The notes under the pieces were generated by a model, which was not told where the DNA came from, did no database searches, and saw only the letters and a program-made list of their open reading frames with translations. DNA of 64,000 nucleotides, from positions 178,516 through 242,515 of the forward strand of contig NZ_QUKD01000011.1 of NCBI RefSeq assembly GCF_003480915.1. Direction: 5' to 3'. The translations under genes and the position numbers were made by a program. Origin of the DNA: Parabacteroides sp. TM07-1AC. Its GTDB lineage: Bacteria; Bacteroidota; Bacteroidia; Bacteroidales; Tannerellaceae. This document shows, in pieces, positions 51,541 to 60,998 of this stretch. Each line of letters begins with the position of its first letter. Position 1 is the first letter of the stretch.

Positions 51541-52857
51541 ATGAAACTAAGAAATTTATTGTATGCAACAATGATTGCATGTGCATTCGCATCTTGCTCA
51601 AAAGACGATGTAATTGATCCTGATGACGGTGGAAATGGTGGAAACTCTAGTGGTAAAACAATGTTACAGGTAAATCCTGATATTATCACAACTAAGGCTG
51701 CAGCAGATCCTTTTACTGTTTATGTAATCAATCAAGCGGGAACAATTGTTAAAACAGGAGATGCAAATGCTCCATTTGAATTACCTACAGAGGCTGAAGG
51801 TAATATGGAAGTTATGATATTGAAGAATATCCCTGCTTCAATTACTCCTAAAGTGAAAAGTGATCTTCTTTCTGTAATCGATTATTCTGAAAATGAGGCA
51901 TCTGAAGGTACACCGGATCCAATCCCCCCCATATTACCAAACACTGGAGCTGACGCTTCTTTAAACTCTGCAGTTTATAAAGTTGCAATTAAACGTGGTG
52001 AGATAAATATGCTTGGCTATTCAAAAAGTGCTGTTACAACTGCAGGTGGTAATTATTTGGATGCCGCAGGTGAGCAAGCAATACCTATGTATAGAAATGT
52101 TGCCTTAGTTAATCTTGAGAGTATTGGTGTGGATTATAATTATTTAGATGATTCAAAAGACGTAAATAAAGTGAGATATAATAGTCCGTCTTTTGTTGCA
52201 AAACAAATTTTTATATTGAATGCTCGTAATTCTTCTTATTTATCAGTTAATTCTACAAATATATGGCAACCTACTGAATATCGCAATGGTAAATATCTTA
52301 ATGGCGTTGATTATGAAACTTATAAAGGATGGGATGACAAGGCTAAAGAAAAGAATAAAAAAACTTATATTACAACAATCTCTTCTGACAATTTTGTAAA
52401 AACTAATTTATATGATGTTACTCCTAGAAAATGGGGAAGCTATGATCCTGAAAAAATTTCACCTATATCTTCCTATAATCCATTTAACTATTTGTATACT
52501 TATGAGAATACTGATAAAGACAATCCAACATTATTGGTTGTAAAAGGTGATTTCAGTTATGTGGTTGAAAAAAATGGTAAGAAAATAACTGAAACAGAAG
52601 AAAATAGATATTATACAGTGAAATTAGGAGATAAATTTAGTGCAACAACCCAATTTGATCCTTCAAAATTTGGAATAACAGATATTAGTGAGATTCAAGG
52701 TTTACGCCGTAATATTCAATATAATGTGTATGTTTCTATTATAGGTCCGGGTTCTGATAATCCGTTGATTCCAGGTTCTGATAATGATACAAGTTTGGAT
52801 GTAAAGGTGGAATTAGTTAACTATGGTTCTGTTAATCAAAAAGAAGTAATCGATTAA
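51541..52857 (+). CDS. Mfa1-family major fimbrillin lipoprotein
   Basis: A 438-aa precursor; the ATG at 51541 gives M-K-L-R-N-L-L and a lipobox F-A-S-C19, followed by S-K-D-D, the Bacteroidetes surface-export signal. T51-K52-A53 is the candidate processing site. The N-terminal domain (L-Q-V-N-P, F-T-V-Y-V-I) and C-terminal domain (P-M-Y-R-N-V-A-L-V-N-L-E, Y-N-V-Y-V-S-I-I-G-P-G-S-D-N-P) follow the Mfa1/FimA pattern. It ends V-K-V-E-L-V-N-Y-G, the C-terminal strand that links subunits in type V pili. First gene of the fimbrial run, with its own terminator, typical of the abundant stalk subunit. Confidence 0.87.
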   Translation: MKLRNLLYATMIACAFASCSKDDVIDPDDGGNGGNSSGKTMLQVNPDIITTKAAADPFTVYVINQAGTIVKTGDANAPFELPTEAEGNMEVMILKNIPASITPKVKSDLLSVIDYSENEASEGTPDPIPPILPNTGADASLNSAVYKVAIKRGEINMLGYSKSAVTTAGGNYLDAAGEQAIPMYRNVALVNLESIGVDYNYLDDSKDVNKVRYNSPSFVAKQIFILNARNSSYLSVNSTNIWQPTEYRNGKYLNGVDYETYKGWDDKAKEKNKKTYITTISSDNFVKTNLYDVTPRKWGSYDPEKISPISSYNPFNYLYTYENTDKDNPTLLVVKGDFSYVVEKNGKKITETEENRYYTVKLGDKFSATTQFDPSKFGITDISEIQGLRRNIQYNVYVSIIGPGSDNPLIPGSDNDTSLDVKVELVNYGSVNQKEVID

Positions 52858-52873
52858 TGACTTTGTAAAAAAA

Positions 52874-52911
52874 ATAAAAGCTCTCAATAAATGAGGGCTT
52901 TTATTTTTTTA
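52874..52911 (+). terminator. Terminator between the first and second fimbrillin genes
   Basis: ATAAAAGCTCTCA (52874-52886) pairs with TGAGGGCTTTTAT (52892-52904), followed by a T-run. It sets the first fimbrillin apart as a monocistronic unit or lowers read-through into the downstream genes. Confidence 0.85.
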
Positions 52912-52984
52912 CTATATTTTTTTGCTAGGTAAAACTCTCATTTTATCTATTTGATACTTTTGTCTATAGTTATAGATAGCCCCA

Positions 52985-53019
52985 CCTATATCCCTTGTTT
53001 TCCATATAATATACCTTTG
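52985..53019 (+). promoter_or_regulatory. Promoter of the second fimbrillin gene
   Basis: CCTATA at 52985 and TACCTTTG at 53012 (27 bp start to start), 36 bp before the ATG at 53055. AAGGGTAGAATAA (53028-53040), like the GGGTAA motif, lies between. Confidence 0.6.
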
Positions 53020-53054
53020 TAACACCTAAGGGTAGAATAAATATATAAATACAT

Positions 53055-54338
53055 ATGAAACCAATTAATTATATCTTGTCATTAGCATCGGTATGTGTCC
53101 TGTTTGCCTGTGGAAACGAAGATACACCCAAAGAAATTTTACCTTCGGTCATTGAGCCGGATGCAACAATCTCTTTGTTGGTAAATACGGGTGAAAAAGC
53201 TCAACTCAAGTCATTCACAAAGGCTGATGCACCGACAATCGACGATAATAAGATCGCCAGGCTGACTGTGGCTGTGTTTAATGCAGGAGCTTACGACGGA
53301 CATACTATGGGAGCTTTGGAAGTTTTGAAGACAGAAACAGCGGAAGGCGATCAGTCGATAACTCAAGTCGAAGATATTGAAGTGAAGTCAGGACCTGTCA
53401 AAGTATTGGTATTAGCTAATCTCCCTGAAAGCTTATTAAAGGAATTTACTACAGAAGGTAAAACTTTTACCATAGATGATTTTATTGGAGAAAATGCTAA
53501 AACGACAGTTTTGTCGGATGAGATAAATGTAACAGCTAGTAGTGAGGTATATGATATAACTACTCAGCGTGGTAAGGTAAATTGTCTTGGTTATACAAAT
53601 TCGGAGGTAGGGAACAAAACAAATGGTGTATCAGTTTCTCCGACTACACTAGGTGAGAATACAATTCCGTTGTATCGCAATGTTTCCCGTGTCCTATTAA
53701 ATAAAATCAATTTTACTCCGAAAGAACAATATATCGATGCATCCTTGGAAATTAAGGGAATTTATGTCGCAAATGTAAAATCGAAATCATATCTCGCATC
53801 AGAAACAAAAGGTAGAGGTTCTGTAGAAGTTGCTGATATTGCAGCGAATGACTTTTATTGGTGCGGAGCTTTTAATGAAAAAACAGGAGCTCTGAAAGAA
53901 GGTAAAGCAAAAGAAATGAGTGAACTATTATTATACACTCCTGAGGAAAAATCTATGATATTGAATAGTGAAAAGACACAAGTCAGCGATACCCCCATAG
54001 GCAAACCTTTCTACGTCTACCAGAATCAAACCGGTAAAAATCATACTTTACTGATCGTATACGGAACATTCAAATATAAAGTGAACGAAACTGATGCAGA
54101 GTATCAGGAGCAACAGAGTTTTTATACGGTCATCGTAAACGAACCGGGAAAAGGCTCTTTTGAATCGGAATCTGAGAAACACGAATATGTCACACGTAAT
54201 TTTAATTACAATATTGAGTTGACGATTTCCGGATCAGGTTCAACAGAACCTTACGATAAAGCAATCTCTTCCAACTTGAGCACATCGGTGAAAGTGTTGC
54301 CATGGAATGTAAAGATCATTCATGAAGACGTTGAATAA
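53055..54338 (+). CDS. Mfa1-like fimbrillin lipoprotein (second)
   Basis: A 427-aa lipoprotein precursor with lipobox L-F-A-C19 followed by G-N-E-D. T55-K56-A57 is the candidate processing site. The fold pattern matches the previous fimbrillin (A-R-L-T-V-A-V-F-N, V-L-V-L-A-N-L-P, P-L-Y-R-N-V-S-R-V, Y-N-I-E-L-T-I-S-G-S-G). C-terminus S-V-K-V-L-P-W-N-V-K. Less AT-rich than its neighbours in places. Either a second stalk pilin or an alternative subunit (inference). First gene of a run without a further terminator until 57842. Confidence 0.85.
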   Translation: MKPINYILSLASVCVLFACGNEDTPKEILPSVIEPDATISLLVNTGEKAQLKSFTKADAPTIDDNKIARLTVAVFNAGAYDGHTMGALEVLKTETAEGDQSITQVEDIEVKSGPVKVLVLANLPESLLKEFTTEGKTFTIDDFIGENAKTTVLSDEINVTASSEVYDITTQRGKVNCLGYTNSEVGNKTNGVSVSPTTLGENTIPLYRNVSRVLLNKINFTPKEQYIDASLEIKGIYVANVKSKSYLASETKGRGSVEVADIAANDFYWCGAFNEKTGALKEGKAKEMSELLLYTPEEKSMILNSEKTQVSDTPIGKPFYVYQNQTGKNHTLLIVYGTFKYKVNETDAEYQEQQSFYTVIVNEPGKGSFESESEKHEYVTRNFNYNIELTISGSGSTEPYDKAISSNLSTSVKVLPWNVKIIHEDVE

Positions 54339-54385
54339 ATAGGGTAAATAAACAAAATACATCCAACAGGAAAAAATTAATCATT

Positions 54386-55300
54386 ATGAAACGTATATCA
54401 TTTATAAAACAGCTCTTGTTTCCGGCACTTTGCCTATTAGCAGTGTTGGCAACCGGTTGCATTAAGGACGATTTGGATGAGTGTTACAAACTTCGGTTGA
54501 GAGCCGAAAATATCAAGGGTGAAGATATTACAGCTACAGGTTATGTGTCGACTGCTTCCCTTTATATTTTCGATGAAGATCTGAACTATTTGGAAACGCG
54601 TGTATTGGATAAAGATTTTATCATTTCGCATGATGAGATTGTATTGGATAACTATACCGCCGATCGTAAACTGAATATTGTGGCTTGGGGTAATGTCAAT
54701 GTGTTGGGAGATAAACAAGAGGTTTCAGAATCCAAGCGTATCGATGAGTTGAAAGTGATGCTGAAAAATCAGAAGACGTTGGCTGTTATGCCGGACAGTC
54801 TGTATTATGGCATACAGCAGGTTCAGACCAAAGCGAGTGGAGGCATTACTGAAAACAAGGAAATAGTGGTTCATCCGAAAGTCGGCTCTGTAACGATTGA
54901 AACTATTAATCTGGAATATGGCTTGAGAAGTAGAGGAATATCTTCAGTTCATGAATGCGATTTTTATTTGAATAAAACATTAAGTGGATTTGACTATCAG
55001 GGTGAACAAATTGGTGACAGCGTCTATTATAATCCGGCTAGTGAACCGAGCACTCTGAATATCGGTGAATGGAAAACTCCTAATCAGCAGACTGCTTGTC
55101 CGGGAAATTCTATGGGAGTGTCTCTTGATATAAATGGCATTAATCTGGGATCTGCTACTGTGGATCAAAATGGCAAGCCGATCGAAACCAAGGCCGGTGA
55201 GAATACTCACATTGTATTGGAATTTGCCGAAGACGGCACTTTATCGGCACGTGTACAGGTTCGTCCCTGGGGTGAAGTAAACGATCATATCGAATTTTAA
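54386..55300 (+). CDS. FimB/Mfa2-family fimbrial anchor-like lipoprotein
   Basis: A 304-aa lipoprotein with lipobox A-T-G-C, then I-K-D-D-L-D-E-C. FimB/Mfa2 signatures: A-S-L-Y-I-F-D-E-D-L-N-Y, N-I-V-A-W-G-N-V, M-P-D-S-L-Y-Y-G, and C-terminal V-Q-V-R-P-W-G-E-V. It lacks the T-K/R-A/S site near residue 50, which fits an anchor that keeps its lipid. It follows the second Mfa1-like gene by 47 bp, as mfa2 follows mfa1 in Porphyromonas. Closely similar in plan to the isolated gene at 47132. Confidence 0.85.
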   Translation: MKRISFIKQLLFPALCLLAVLATGCIKDDLDECYKLRLRAENIKGEDITATGYVSTASLYIFDEDLNYLETRVLDKDFIISHDEIVLDNYTADRKLNIVAWGNVNVLGDKQEVSESKRIDELKVMLKNQKTLAVMPDSLYYGIQQVQTKASGGITENKEIVVHPKVGSVTIETINLEYGLRSRGISSVHECDFYLNKTLSGFDYQGEQIGDSVYYNPASEPSTLNIGEWKTPNQQTACPGNSMGVSLDINGINLGSATVDQNGKPIETKAGENTHIVLEFAEDGTLSARVQVRPWGEVNDHIEF

Positions 55301-55311
55301 AGAAACAGATT

Positions 55312-56388
55312 ATGAAAATAAAGAAATTTAAATATTTGTTTTTAACAGGAACATGTTTGTTGGCTTGTATGGCTTGTTCAAAGGATGACGACCATGGAGT
55401 CGATCCTTCTGCTGATGCTAAACTGGCAATTACGATCAAAGCTGCCGGAGCAAAGACAAAAGCTTACAATCGGGACGACCTGAATGAATTACAGGGAGAA
55501 GCTAATATTAATAATCTGGCGGTTATCGTGTTTAGTGCGGATGGTTCGACTGTTTATGGTTCAAAGTGGGAACCTGTACAAACCGAATATTCAGCTACGC
55601 TGACCGATGTGCCGGCGAAAGCTGCTAAAGCACGTATTTTGATCGTTGCGAATGTTCCGGAAGCAGTGATCAGTGGAATTACATCGTATGATAGTTTCCA
55701 GAGCAAGTTGGTCGATCTAGCTTCCCAGTCGCAAACAAGCCTGGGGATGAGTAGCCGGGTGATCGATACGAATGAACCTCTGATTGCCGGAGATAATTAT
55801 CTGGGATATACTGCCATGGGAGAACAAAATGTCAATGGAATTTCTTCTCCTTTGTATTTGACTCGTGTACCGGCCCGTGTGGATTTAGTAACTGTAGATA
55901 CAAAATTTGCAGGAACCAAACTGGCAGGAAATTCAGTGAGACTGGAGCAAGTATCTGTTGTCAATCGTAAAACGCGTGCCTTTTATTTCAGTGAAGGCGA
56001 ATGGGGGGCTGTCGAAGCCGATGGTGCTCTGGATAGTTCACCGATCGTATCCCTGAATACGGTGATTAACGATGTAAACCCGTTGACTGGTACAAATTAT
56101 GTCACTTATGTAATGGAAAATACCGATACTGCTGCTCCGACCAGTATTCGGATCAAGGCTAGTTTGGTGAATAAATCCGGCGCTGTGGCACAGACCAAGA
56201 CATTCACTTCGCCGATCAACTTGAATGGGATTAACTTGGGATATGGTCATAACTTGATTAAACGAAATTATGTATATCGTGTATGGGTTACTTTCGGGGA
56301 AAATAGTTTCGATCCGGAAACAACATTGATCGTTCGAGTAGAAGTTGTTGACTGGGGACCGGTTTCTCAGGACGTAGTGATTGATTAA
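55312..56388 (+). CDS. Fimbrillin-family accessory lipoprotein
   Basis: A 358-aa lipoprotein. Two cysteines fit a lipobox (C19, C22); C22 is preferred because S-K-D-D-D follows as an export signal. T49-K50-A51 is the candidate processing site. Pilin-like features: N-N-L-A-V-I-V-F-S-A-D, R-I-L-I-V-A-N-V-P, P-L-Y-L-T-R-V-P-A-R-V-D-L, and the C-terminus V-R-V-E-V-V-D-W-G-P-V. Shorter than the Mfa1-like proteins; probably a minor or accessory subunit of the Mfa3/4 or FimC/D kind (inference). 11 bp after the anchor gene. Confidence 0.8.
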   Translation: MKIKKFKYLFLTGTCLLACMACSKDDDHGVDPSADAKLAITIKAAGAKTKAYNRDDLNELQGEANINNLAVIVFSADGSTVYGSKWEPVQTEYSATLTDVPAKAAKARILIVANVPEAVISGITSYDSFQSKLVDLASQSQTSLGMSSRVIDTNEPLIAGDNYLGYTAMGEQNVNGISSPLYLTRVPARVDLVTVDTKFAGTKLAGNSVRLEQVSVVNRKTRAFYFSEGEWGAVEADGALDSSPIVSLNTVINDVNPLTGTNYVTYVMENTDTAAPTSIRIKASLVNKSGAVAQTKTFTSPINLNGINLGYGHNLIKRNYVYRVWVTFGENSFDPETTLIVRVEVVDWGPVSQDVVID

Positions 56389-56422
56389 AATAGTATCAAC
56401 GAATAAATAAAAAATTAAAGAT

Positions 56423-57820
56423 ATGAAACTCAAACATTTATTTTTATCCACATTGGTTGCCTGTGCATTCGCTTCCTGTTCGGACGACGACGGTCCCGGC
56501 GAACCGGTATATCAGCAGATAGATTCCTATTTGTCTATTTCAACGACGGCAAATACGGGTACAATAACAAAAGCGGGAAATGTAGAAGATGGAGATCCTG
56601 CGACTGAAGTTGGTGATAAAAAAGAGCGTAAAATTCATACATTGACGGCTGTCGTTTTTTATGAAGATGGCAAGTTAGCTGCAACGAAAACTGTTGAAGA
56701 ACCTAGTCAAGATGAAAATGGTAATACAGAAATTAAAGATATTATCGTAAAAGTAGCAGCTATAGAAGCAGGACAAATCTCAACTACCAAATTAAAAGTT
56801 TATTTATTGGCAAATGTTTCATTGGCTTCGAGTGATATTGCGGATTATGGCGCTTTTGTAAAAGCTAAATTTAGCGGTATTACCAATTGTTCTTTTGATG
56901 GAGTAATGAGTGAAAAAAGTGAACAGTATATTCCTATGAGTAGTAGTGAGCTGACAGTGGAAGGTATGATCGCTGGTACTGCTTATAATAACTGGATGGA
57001 AGCTGGAAACAAAAATCCTGTTTTAACATCAAACCCGGGAAATGGTAACGATTACAAGAAACTGGAAAAAGGAACAGATGGTATTTATATGGCAGGTAGT
57101 ACTTCGTATAAAGTTACTAACCGGATTTCATTGGTTCGTTATGTTGCTCGTGTACAGTTAGAATCATTGACAGTCGCTTTTGATAATAATTATGATAATG
57201 CTGAATTTGAATTAACAAAAGTGTCTTTGGCAAATGTAAGTAATTACTCTTTGTATGTAGAACAAAGCGGTAGTTTACAACCTGGCGATATGCTAAAGGA
57301 TGATTTTTATAGGGGATTTCCGGAAACAATAGAGCGTGCAGACTATTATTTGGGGAAAGGACAGTATGCTGCGAATGCATTGAGTAAATCTTATGAAGGA
57401 ATTGCATTGAGTAGTAAAAAAACTTCAACTATAACATTCAATGATCAAACGACTCAAAAAGCAGAGGGTACTCATGATATGGCTCAATTCTATGCGTTTG
57501 AATTTCAAAGTGTAGATGTGACTCCTGATGATAAGGAAGATCTGCCCTCCACTGCTAATACAAAAATAAATACAATGCTCATCATAACCGGTAACTGGAA
57601 AAATGGTCCTATAAATGAAGAGAGAAGTTTTCGTATCCCTATCAGGCATTCAAATGAGGACTATCAGGTAAAACGTAACTATATTTATAAAGTGCATGCG
57701 ACCCTTACCGGTGAAGGTACTGCTAATCCGGACAAAAACATGTTGAATGCTTGTTTAAGCTTTTCAATAGATGTACAACCCTGGAAAGTGATCAAACAGA
57801 CAGAAGATGATGTGAATTAG
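56423..57820 (+). CDS. Mfa1-like fimbrillin lipoprotein (third)
   Basis: A 465-aa lipoprotein with a signal peptide nearly identical in plan to the first fimbrillin (F-A-S-C19-S-D-D-D). T49-K50-A51 is the candidate processing site. Body with L-T-A-V-V-F-Y-E-D-G, K-V-Y-L-L-A-N-V, N-R-I-S-L-V-R-Y-V-A-R-V-Q-L, and the end S-I-D-V-Q-P-W-K-V. Longer loops than the other pilins. Follows the previous gene by 34 bp and is followed by a terminator-like hairpin, so it closes the second transcription unit. Confidence 0.82.
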   Translation: MKLKHLFLSTLVACAFASCSDDDGPGEPVYQQIDSYLSISTTANTGTITKAGNVEDGDPATEVGDKKERKIHTLTAVVFYEDGKLAATKTVEEPSQDENGNTEIKDIIVKVAAIEAGQISTTKLKVYLLANVSLASSDIADYGAFVKAKFSGITNCSFDGVMSEKSEQYIPMSSSELTVEGMIAGTAYNNWMEAGNKNPVLTSNPGNGNDYKKLEKGTDGIYMAGSTSYKVTNRISLVRYVARVQLESLTVAFDNNYDNAEFELTKVSLANVSNYSLYVEQSGSLQPGDMLKDDFYRGFPETIERADYYLGKGQYAANALSKSYEGIALSSKKTSTITFNDQTTQKAEGTHDMAQFYAFEFQSVDVTPDDKEDLPSTANTKINTMLIITGNWKNGPINEERSFRIPIRHSNEDYQVKRNYIYKVHATLTGEGTANPDKNMLNACLSFSIDVQPWKVIKQTEDDVN

Positions 57821-57841
57821 TCTGTGAATATATATATTGAT

Positions 57842-57873
57842 AAACCGGAGCGTGTCTATTACGGCTCCGATTT
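57842..57873 (+). terminator. Terminator after the third Mfa1-like gene
   Basis: AAACCGGAGC (57842-57851) and GCTCCGATTT (57864-57873) pair with one mismatch, followed by a T-rich ATTTGTTTTT. Moderate strength. Confidence 0.6.
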
Positions 57874-58032
57874 ATTTGTTTTTAGGAGTTTGTCTTTTAG
57901 AAGGGGAGGTATAAACCTTTCTGATTGTTGTTATAAGTTTCAAAATAATAGGTATCTCTCTCTTATTGCCGAAAATTCTCATTTATTATAATAAATACCC
58001 TCCCTGAGGGGGACTATTCTATATACATATTG

Positions 58033-58068
58033 GCATTCCTCTCGTATAGAAAAGGCACTTCTATCAAT
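58033..58068 (+). promoter_or_regulatory. 35-bp fimbrial-locus motif, copy C
   Basis: GCATTCCTCTC-N9-AGGCAC-N3-TATCAAT: same spacing as copies A and B, with three to five substitutions in the blocks. About 70 bp upstream of the promoter at 58111. Confidence 0.5.
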
Positions 58069-58110
58069 CTGACAGGTTGCGATTTTTACCCCTTAATCTT
58101 GAAAGTTTCG

Positions 58111-58145
58111 CCTATCGCCACTCTTTTGGAACCACCCTACCTTTG
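58111..58145 (+). promoter_or_regulatory. Promoter of the third fimbrial unit
   Basis: CCTATC at 58111 and TACCTTTG at 58138, again 27 bp start to start. CCACCCTACCTTTG here also occurs on the minus strand at 63889-63902. Confidence 0.6.
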
Positions 58146-58197
58146 CATCATAAGATAAACGAATATGATTTTAGAAACGATATTTAAGTGTAGGGTT

Positions 58198-59397
58198 ATG
58201 AAAGCAATAAATAGATTATCAGTTTTATTTTTCCTGTTCATCGCTGTAGCATGTTCTTCGGAAGACGATATATTAGACGGCGTTGAAACAAAGGCTCCCG
58301 ATAATAATATAGAAGCTGAAGCTTATGCCGAATTTGAATTTTCATTATCAACGGGTACTACTCAAACAAGATCAAGCGTGGAAGAAGACGGTGAGAGTGA
58401 TCCTAATGAGGATACAACTGAGGCTTCACTTTCAAGTTGTTATATCGCAGTAATAGACGAATCTGATAATGTAATAGCATCAGATTTCTACAGTACCTAT
58501 AATTCGGGGGATTTTGGATGGAGTAAGATTGATGGTAAAAATTATCCGACATTAAAAAAACATATAACAATCAAAGTTCATAATGGAGAGAATCCCAAAC
58601 TGAGATTTTTTGCAATTGCAAATTTGGAGTCAAATGTAAATTCAGATGGAACTTCAGATTCAGACAAGGATGGTTTTATGCAATGTACTACTTGGAATGG
58701 TATACAAAACAATCTGATAAAAAGCCATATTAATATTTTTGTGAAGCAAGGCTCATATGAACTGCCTGCAGGTGAAAATCTGATTTTGAAAGAAGATGTA
58801 TCAAAACATGATGATCGTTGTAATAAGATTCTTATACCTGTATATCAAGTCACATCAGCCGTTTTATTAGAGAGTTTTAAAATAAGAAGAGCGGGACAGA
58901 AAGATGGTGTGGAGGAGTTAGGAAGAGTCAAAAGTGTTGAGCTGGTAAATCTTAAAAATAAAACATATTTGAATCCCGACAGAACAGTAGAAGATGATGG
59001 TGATAATTATGATAAAGTAGCGGCTTGTGGGGTAGGTGATGATTATACTTTTAATCGCGACTATAAAGATCTGGACTATTATCCAGACCATGTAAATCCC
59101 AAATATGAAAGTATTAAACAAATCCGTTTTTATACATATAGGAATGAAACATCTTTGGAAGAGAGAAAAACAGCTTTGAAAATAGTGTATACTTTAGAAG
59201 AAGGTGGAGCTGAATATACGAAAGTTATTAAAATTAAGAGTCCGGGGAATGCAGGTCCTGTAGAAAAAGTAGAAGCAGGAAAATTATATAAACTATATGT
59301 AACAGTCTCAGAGACTTCAGTAGATATTAACTTTAAGGTTGCTGATTGGATACCTAACACTATCGATTTAGGTGAGATAGAAGGTATAATTAAATAA
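58198..59397 (+). CDS. Fimbrillin-family accessory lipoprotein
   Basis: A 399-aa lipoprotein; the ATG at 58198 gives a normal signal peptide with lipobox A-V-A-C19-S-S-E-D-D (an upstream in-frame ATG at 58165 would add 11 residues and spoil it). T57-R58-S59 is at the position of the processing site; T31-K32-A33 is a second, earlier match. Pilin-like strands S-C-Y-I-A-V-I-D-E-S, R-F-F-A-I-A-N-L and a C-terminal V-A-D-W-I-P. Minor subunit, Mfa3-like in position (inference). The coding sequence is AT-rich. Confidence 0.77.
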   Translation: MKAINRLSVLFFLFIAVACSSEDDILDGVETKAPDNNIEAEAYAEFEFSLSTGTTQTRSSVEEDGESDPNEDTTEASLSSCYIAVIDESDNVIASDFYSTYNSGDFGWSKIDGKNYPTLKKHITIKVHNGENPKLRFFAIANLESNVNSDGTSDSDKDGFMQCTTWNGIQNNLIKSHINIFVKQGSYELPAGENLILKEDVSKHDDRCNKILIPVYQVTSAVLLESFKIRRAGQKDGVEELGRVKSVELVNLKNKTYLNPDRTVEDDGDNYDKVAACGVGDDYTFNRDYKDLDYYPDHVNPKYESIKQIRFYTYRNETSLEERKTALKIVYTLEEGGAEYTKVIKIKSPGNAGPVEKVEAGKLYKLYVTVSETSVDINFKVADWIPNTIDLGEIEGIIK

Positions 59398-59422
59398 TAG
59401 AAAAGGGTAAAATAATAATATT

Positions 59423-60979
59423 ATGGATACGAAAAGAATAATAGGACTAGTCTTAATGATGTTAATTATCATTACCTCATGTAGTGAAGAGAGCCCGGTA
59501 GGTGAGCCTCCTTATAATACAGGTACATTCACTTTAAATTTCATGATGAATGAGAGGAATACGAAGGCTACGGAAACTTTAGCTGCTGAGGAGGTACCTG
59601 GACATGCAGAAGGTTTTAGTTACTCAACAAAGGAAGAGTTGACTGTAAATAACTGTTTCATTGCTATTTTCGCAAAAGGAGAAGATAACCTATGGACCAG
59701 GAGAATATTGGCAGATGATTATTCAATAGAAGAAGATAAGATAGGTTCCTTTAAAGTTGAAGGATTGACATTACCCATTAAAACAGATCTGAAAGTTGTG
59801 GCTATAGCCAATTTACCGTTTGATTTAGTTCCGGAATACAAAAATAAAACATATGCAGAATTAACTGAGGCAAAAATTATAACGGAAATAGGAAAGAGTA
59901 AAGATTATTATACCTTCGATCCTTCTTCTCTGATTAAAACAGGAGAAAAAGATATGCGTTTTAATGTAAATGGCAACCTTGTTGATTCGAATGATCGTGA
60001 AATAGGAGAAGCAGTTATCCCATTAACACAGTTGGCTGCTAAAATTTATTTGAACCTGAGTGTGATTTTACCAACTTCGGAGGGCAAAACAATTGTTGAG
60101 GAGGGCGAATATTTTGGGAAGTATCCAGCCCAGGATGTCTTGAATGCAATCAAGAAGAAGGATATAAATGATGTAAATGATAGTAGCTCCCCAATATATA
60201 TTATTGAAAACAGTGATCAAAATAGTGATGTAAAATTTAAAGTATCATCTTCCAAACCTGAAGGAGATTTTCTGGCAACAGCTTATCAATGTAAGAATGC
60301 TGATAAATGTCCCAATGGTTTTGATGGGAAAAAAGAATTTGGAGGTAAAAAATATGCGCATATTACAGGGCTGGTTTTTAAAAAAATAACGACAACTTAT
60401 GATACTTTTGTGTTTAATATGGAAAAAGTGACTATTAATAATATAGAAACATCTTCATATTTATTGCCTCCAAAAGGACAGCTAAATTCGTCAACTTGTA
60501 AACCTGTAGAAATAACTAATATGGGTGAAGGTATAAAAAATGTAAGATTGTTATTCTATACATATCAAAAGCCTTATTATGTAGAATCACTGAACGATCA
60601 ATCTTTATCTATAAATCTAACAGGGGCTTTAGCTAAAGGTAATTTAGTAAAAGAAGAAATATGGAAACCTAGAGGTGGGATTCATGCTATGTGGAATGAT
60701 AAGAGTAACGGTTGGGGAGATGGAAATACAACTTTTGTGTATGATTATATAAAGGATGATCAGCCTAGTGATATTGTCGAAAATACAACAGACATGAAAC
60801 CTATAGGTACTTCTGATTTAGAGTTTATGATTAAAATCAATCCAAATGAAACAACCGAAGGTCTTCTAGCTGGTAATTATTATGAAGTGATAGGTAAGTT
60901 GGTTATGAATAAATCGAATCTTACTCTTGAATATGAAGTGGTGAATGAAGAGCCTATAAAAGTAGAAATCCTGCTTTAA
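59423..60979 (+). CDS. Fimbrillin-family accessory lipoprotein (518 aa)
   Basis: A 518-aa lipoprotein with lipobox I-T-S-C20-S-E-E and the candidate processing site T47-K48-A49. Pilin-like features: N-N-C-F-I-A-I-F-A-K-G, V-V-A-I-A-N-L-P, I-P-L-T-Q-L-A-A-K-I-Y-L-N. It has a Cys-containing loop (C-K-N-A-D-K-C-P-N-G) and a long insertion in the second domain. The C-terminus is V-V-N-E-E-P-I-K-V-E-I-L-L without the tryptophan seen in most partners. 25 bp after the previous gene, with AAAAGGGTAAAATAA in between; 19 bp before the last gene. Confidence 0.77.
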   Translation: MDTKRIIGLVLMMLIIITSCSEESPVGEPPYNTGTFTLNFMMNERNTKATETLAAEEVPGHAEGFSYSTKEELTVNNCFIAIFAKGEDNLWTRRILADDYSIEEDKIGSFKVEGLTLPIKTDLKVVAIANLPFDLVPEYKNKTYAELTEAKIITEIGKSKDYYTFDPSSLIKTGEKDMRFNVNGNLVDSNDREIGEAVIPLTQLAAKIYLNLSVILPTSEGKTIVEEGEYFGKYPAQDVLNAIKKKDINDVNDSSSPIYIIENSDQNSDVKFKVSSSKPEGDFLATAYQCKNADKCPNGFDGKKEFGGKKYAHITGLVFKKITTTYDTFVFNMEKVTINNIETSSYLLPPKGQLNSSTCKPVEITNMGEGIKNVRLLFYTYQKPYYVESLNDQSLSINLTGALAKGNLVKEEIWKPRGGIHAMWNDKSNGWGDGNTTFVYDYIKDDQPSDIVENTTDMKPIGTSDLEFMIKINPNETTEGLLAGNYYEVIGKLVMNKSNLTLEYEVVNEEPIKVEILL

Positions 60980-60998
60980 TAAATAAAAGACTAAAAAA

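Larger units (their letters stand above)
57874..58197 (+). other. Regulatory gap before the last three fimbrial genes
   Basis: 324 bp without a gene. It contains copy C of the 35-bp motif (58033-58068), ATTTTTACCCCTT (58084-58096), CCACTCTTTTG (58118-58128, also found at 48357-48367), and the CCTATC/TACCTTTG promoter. Confidence 0.7.
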
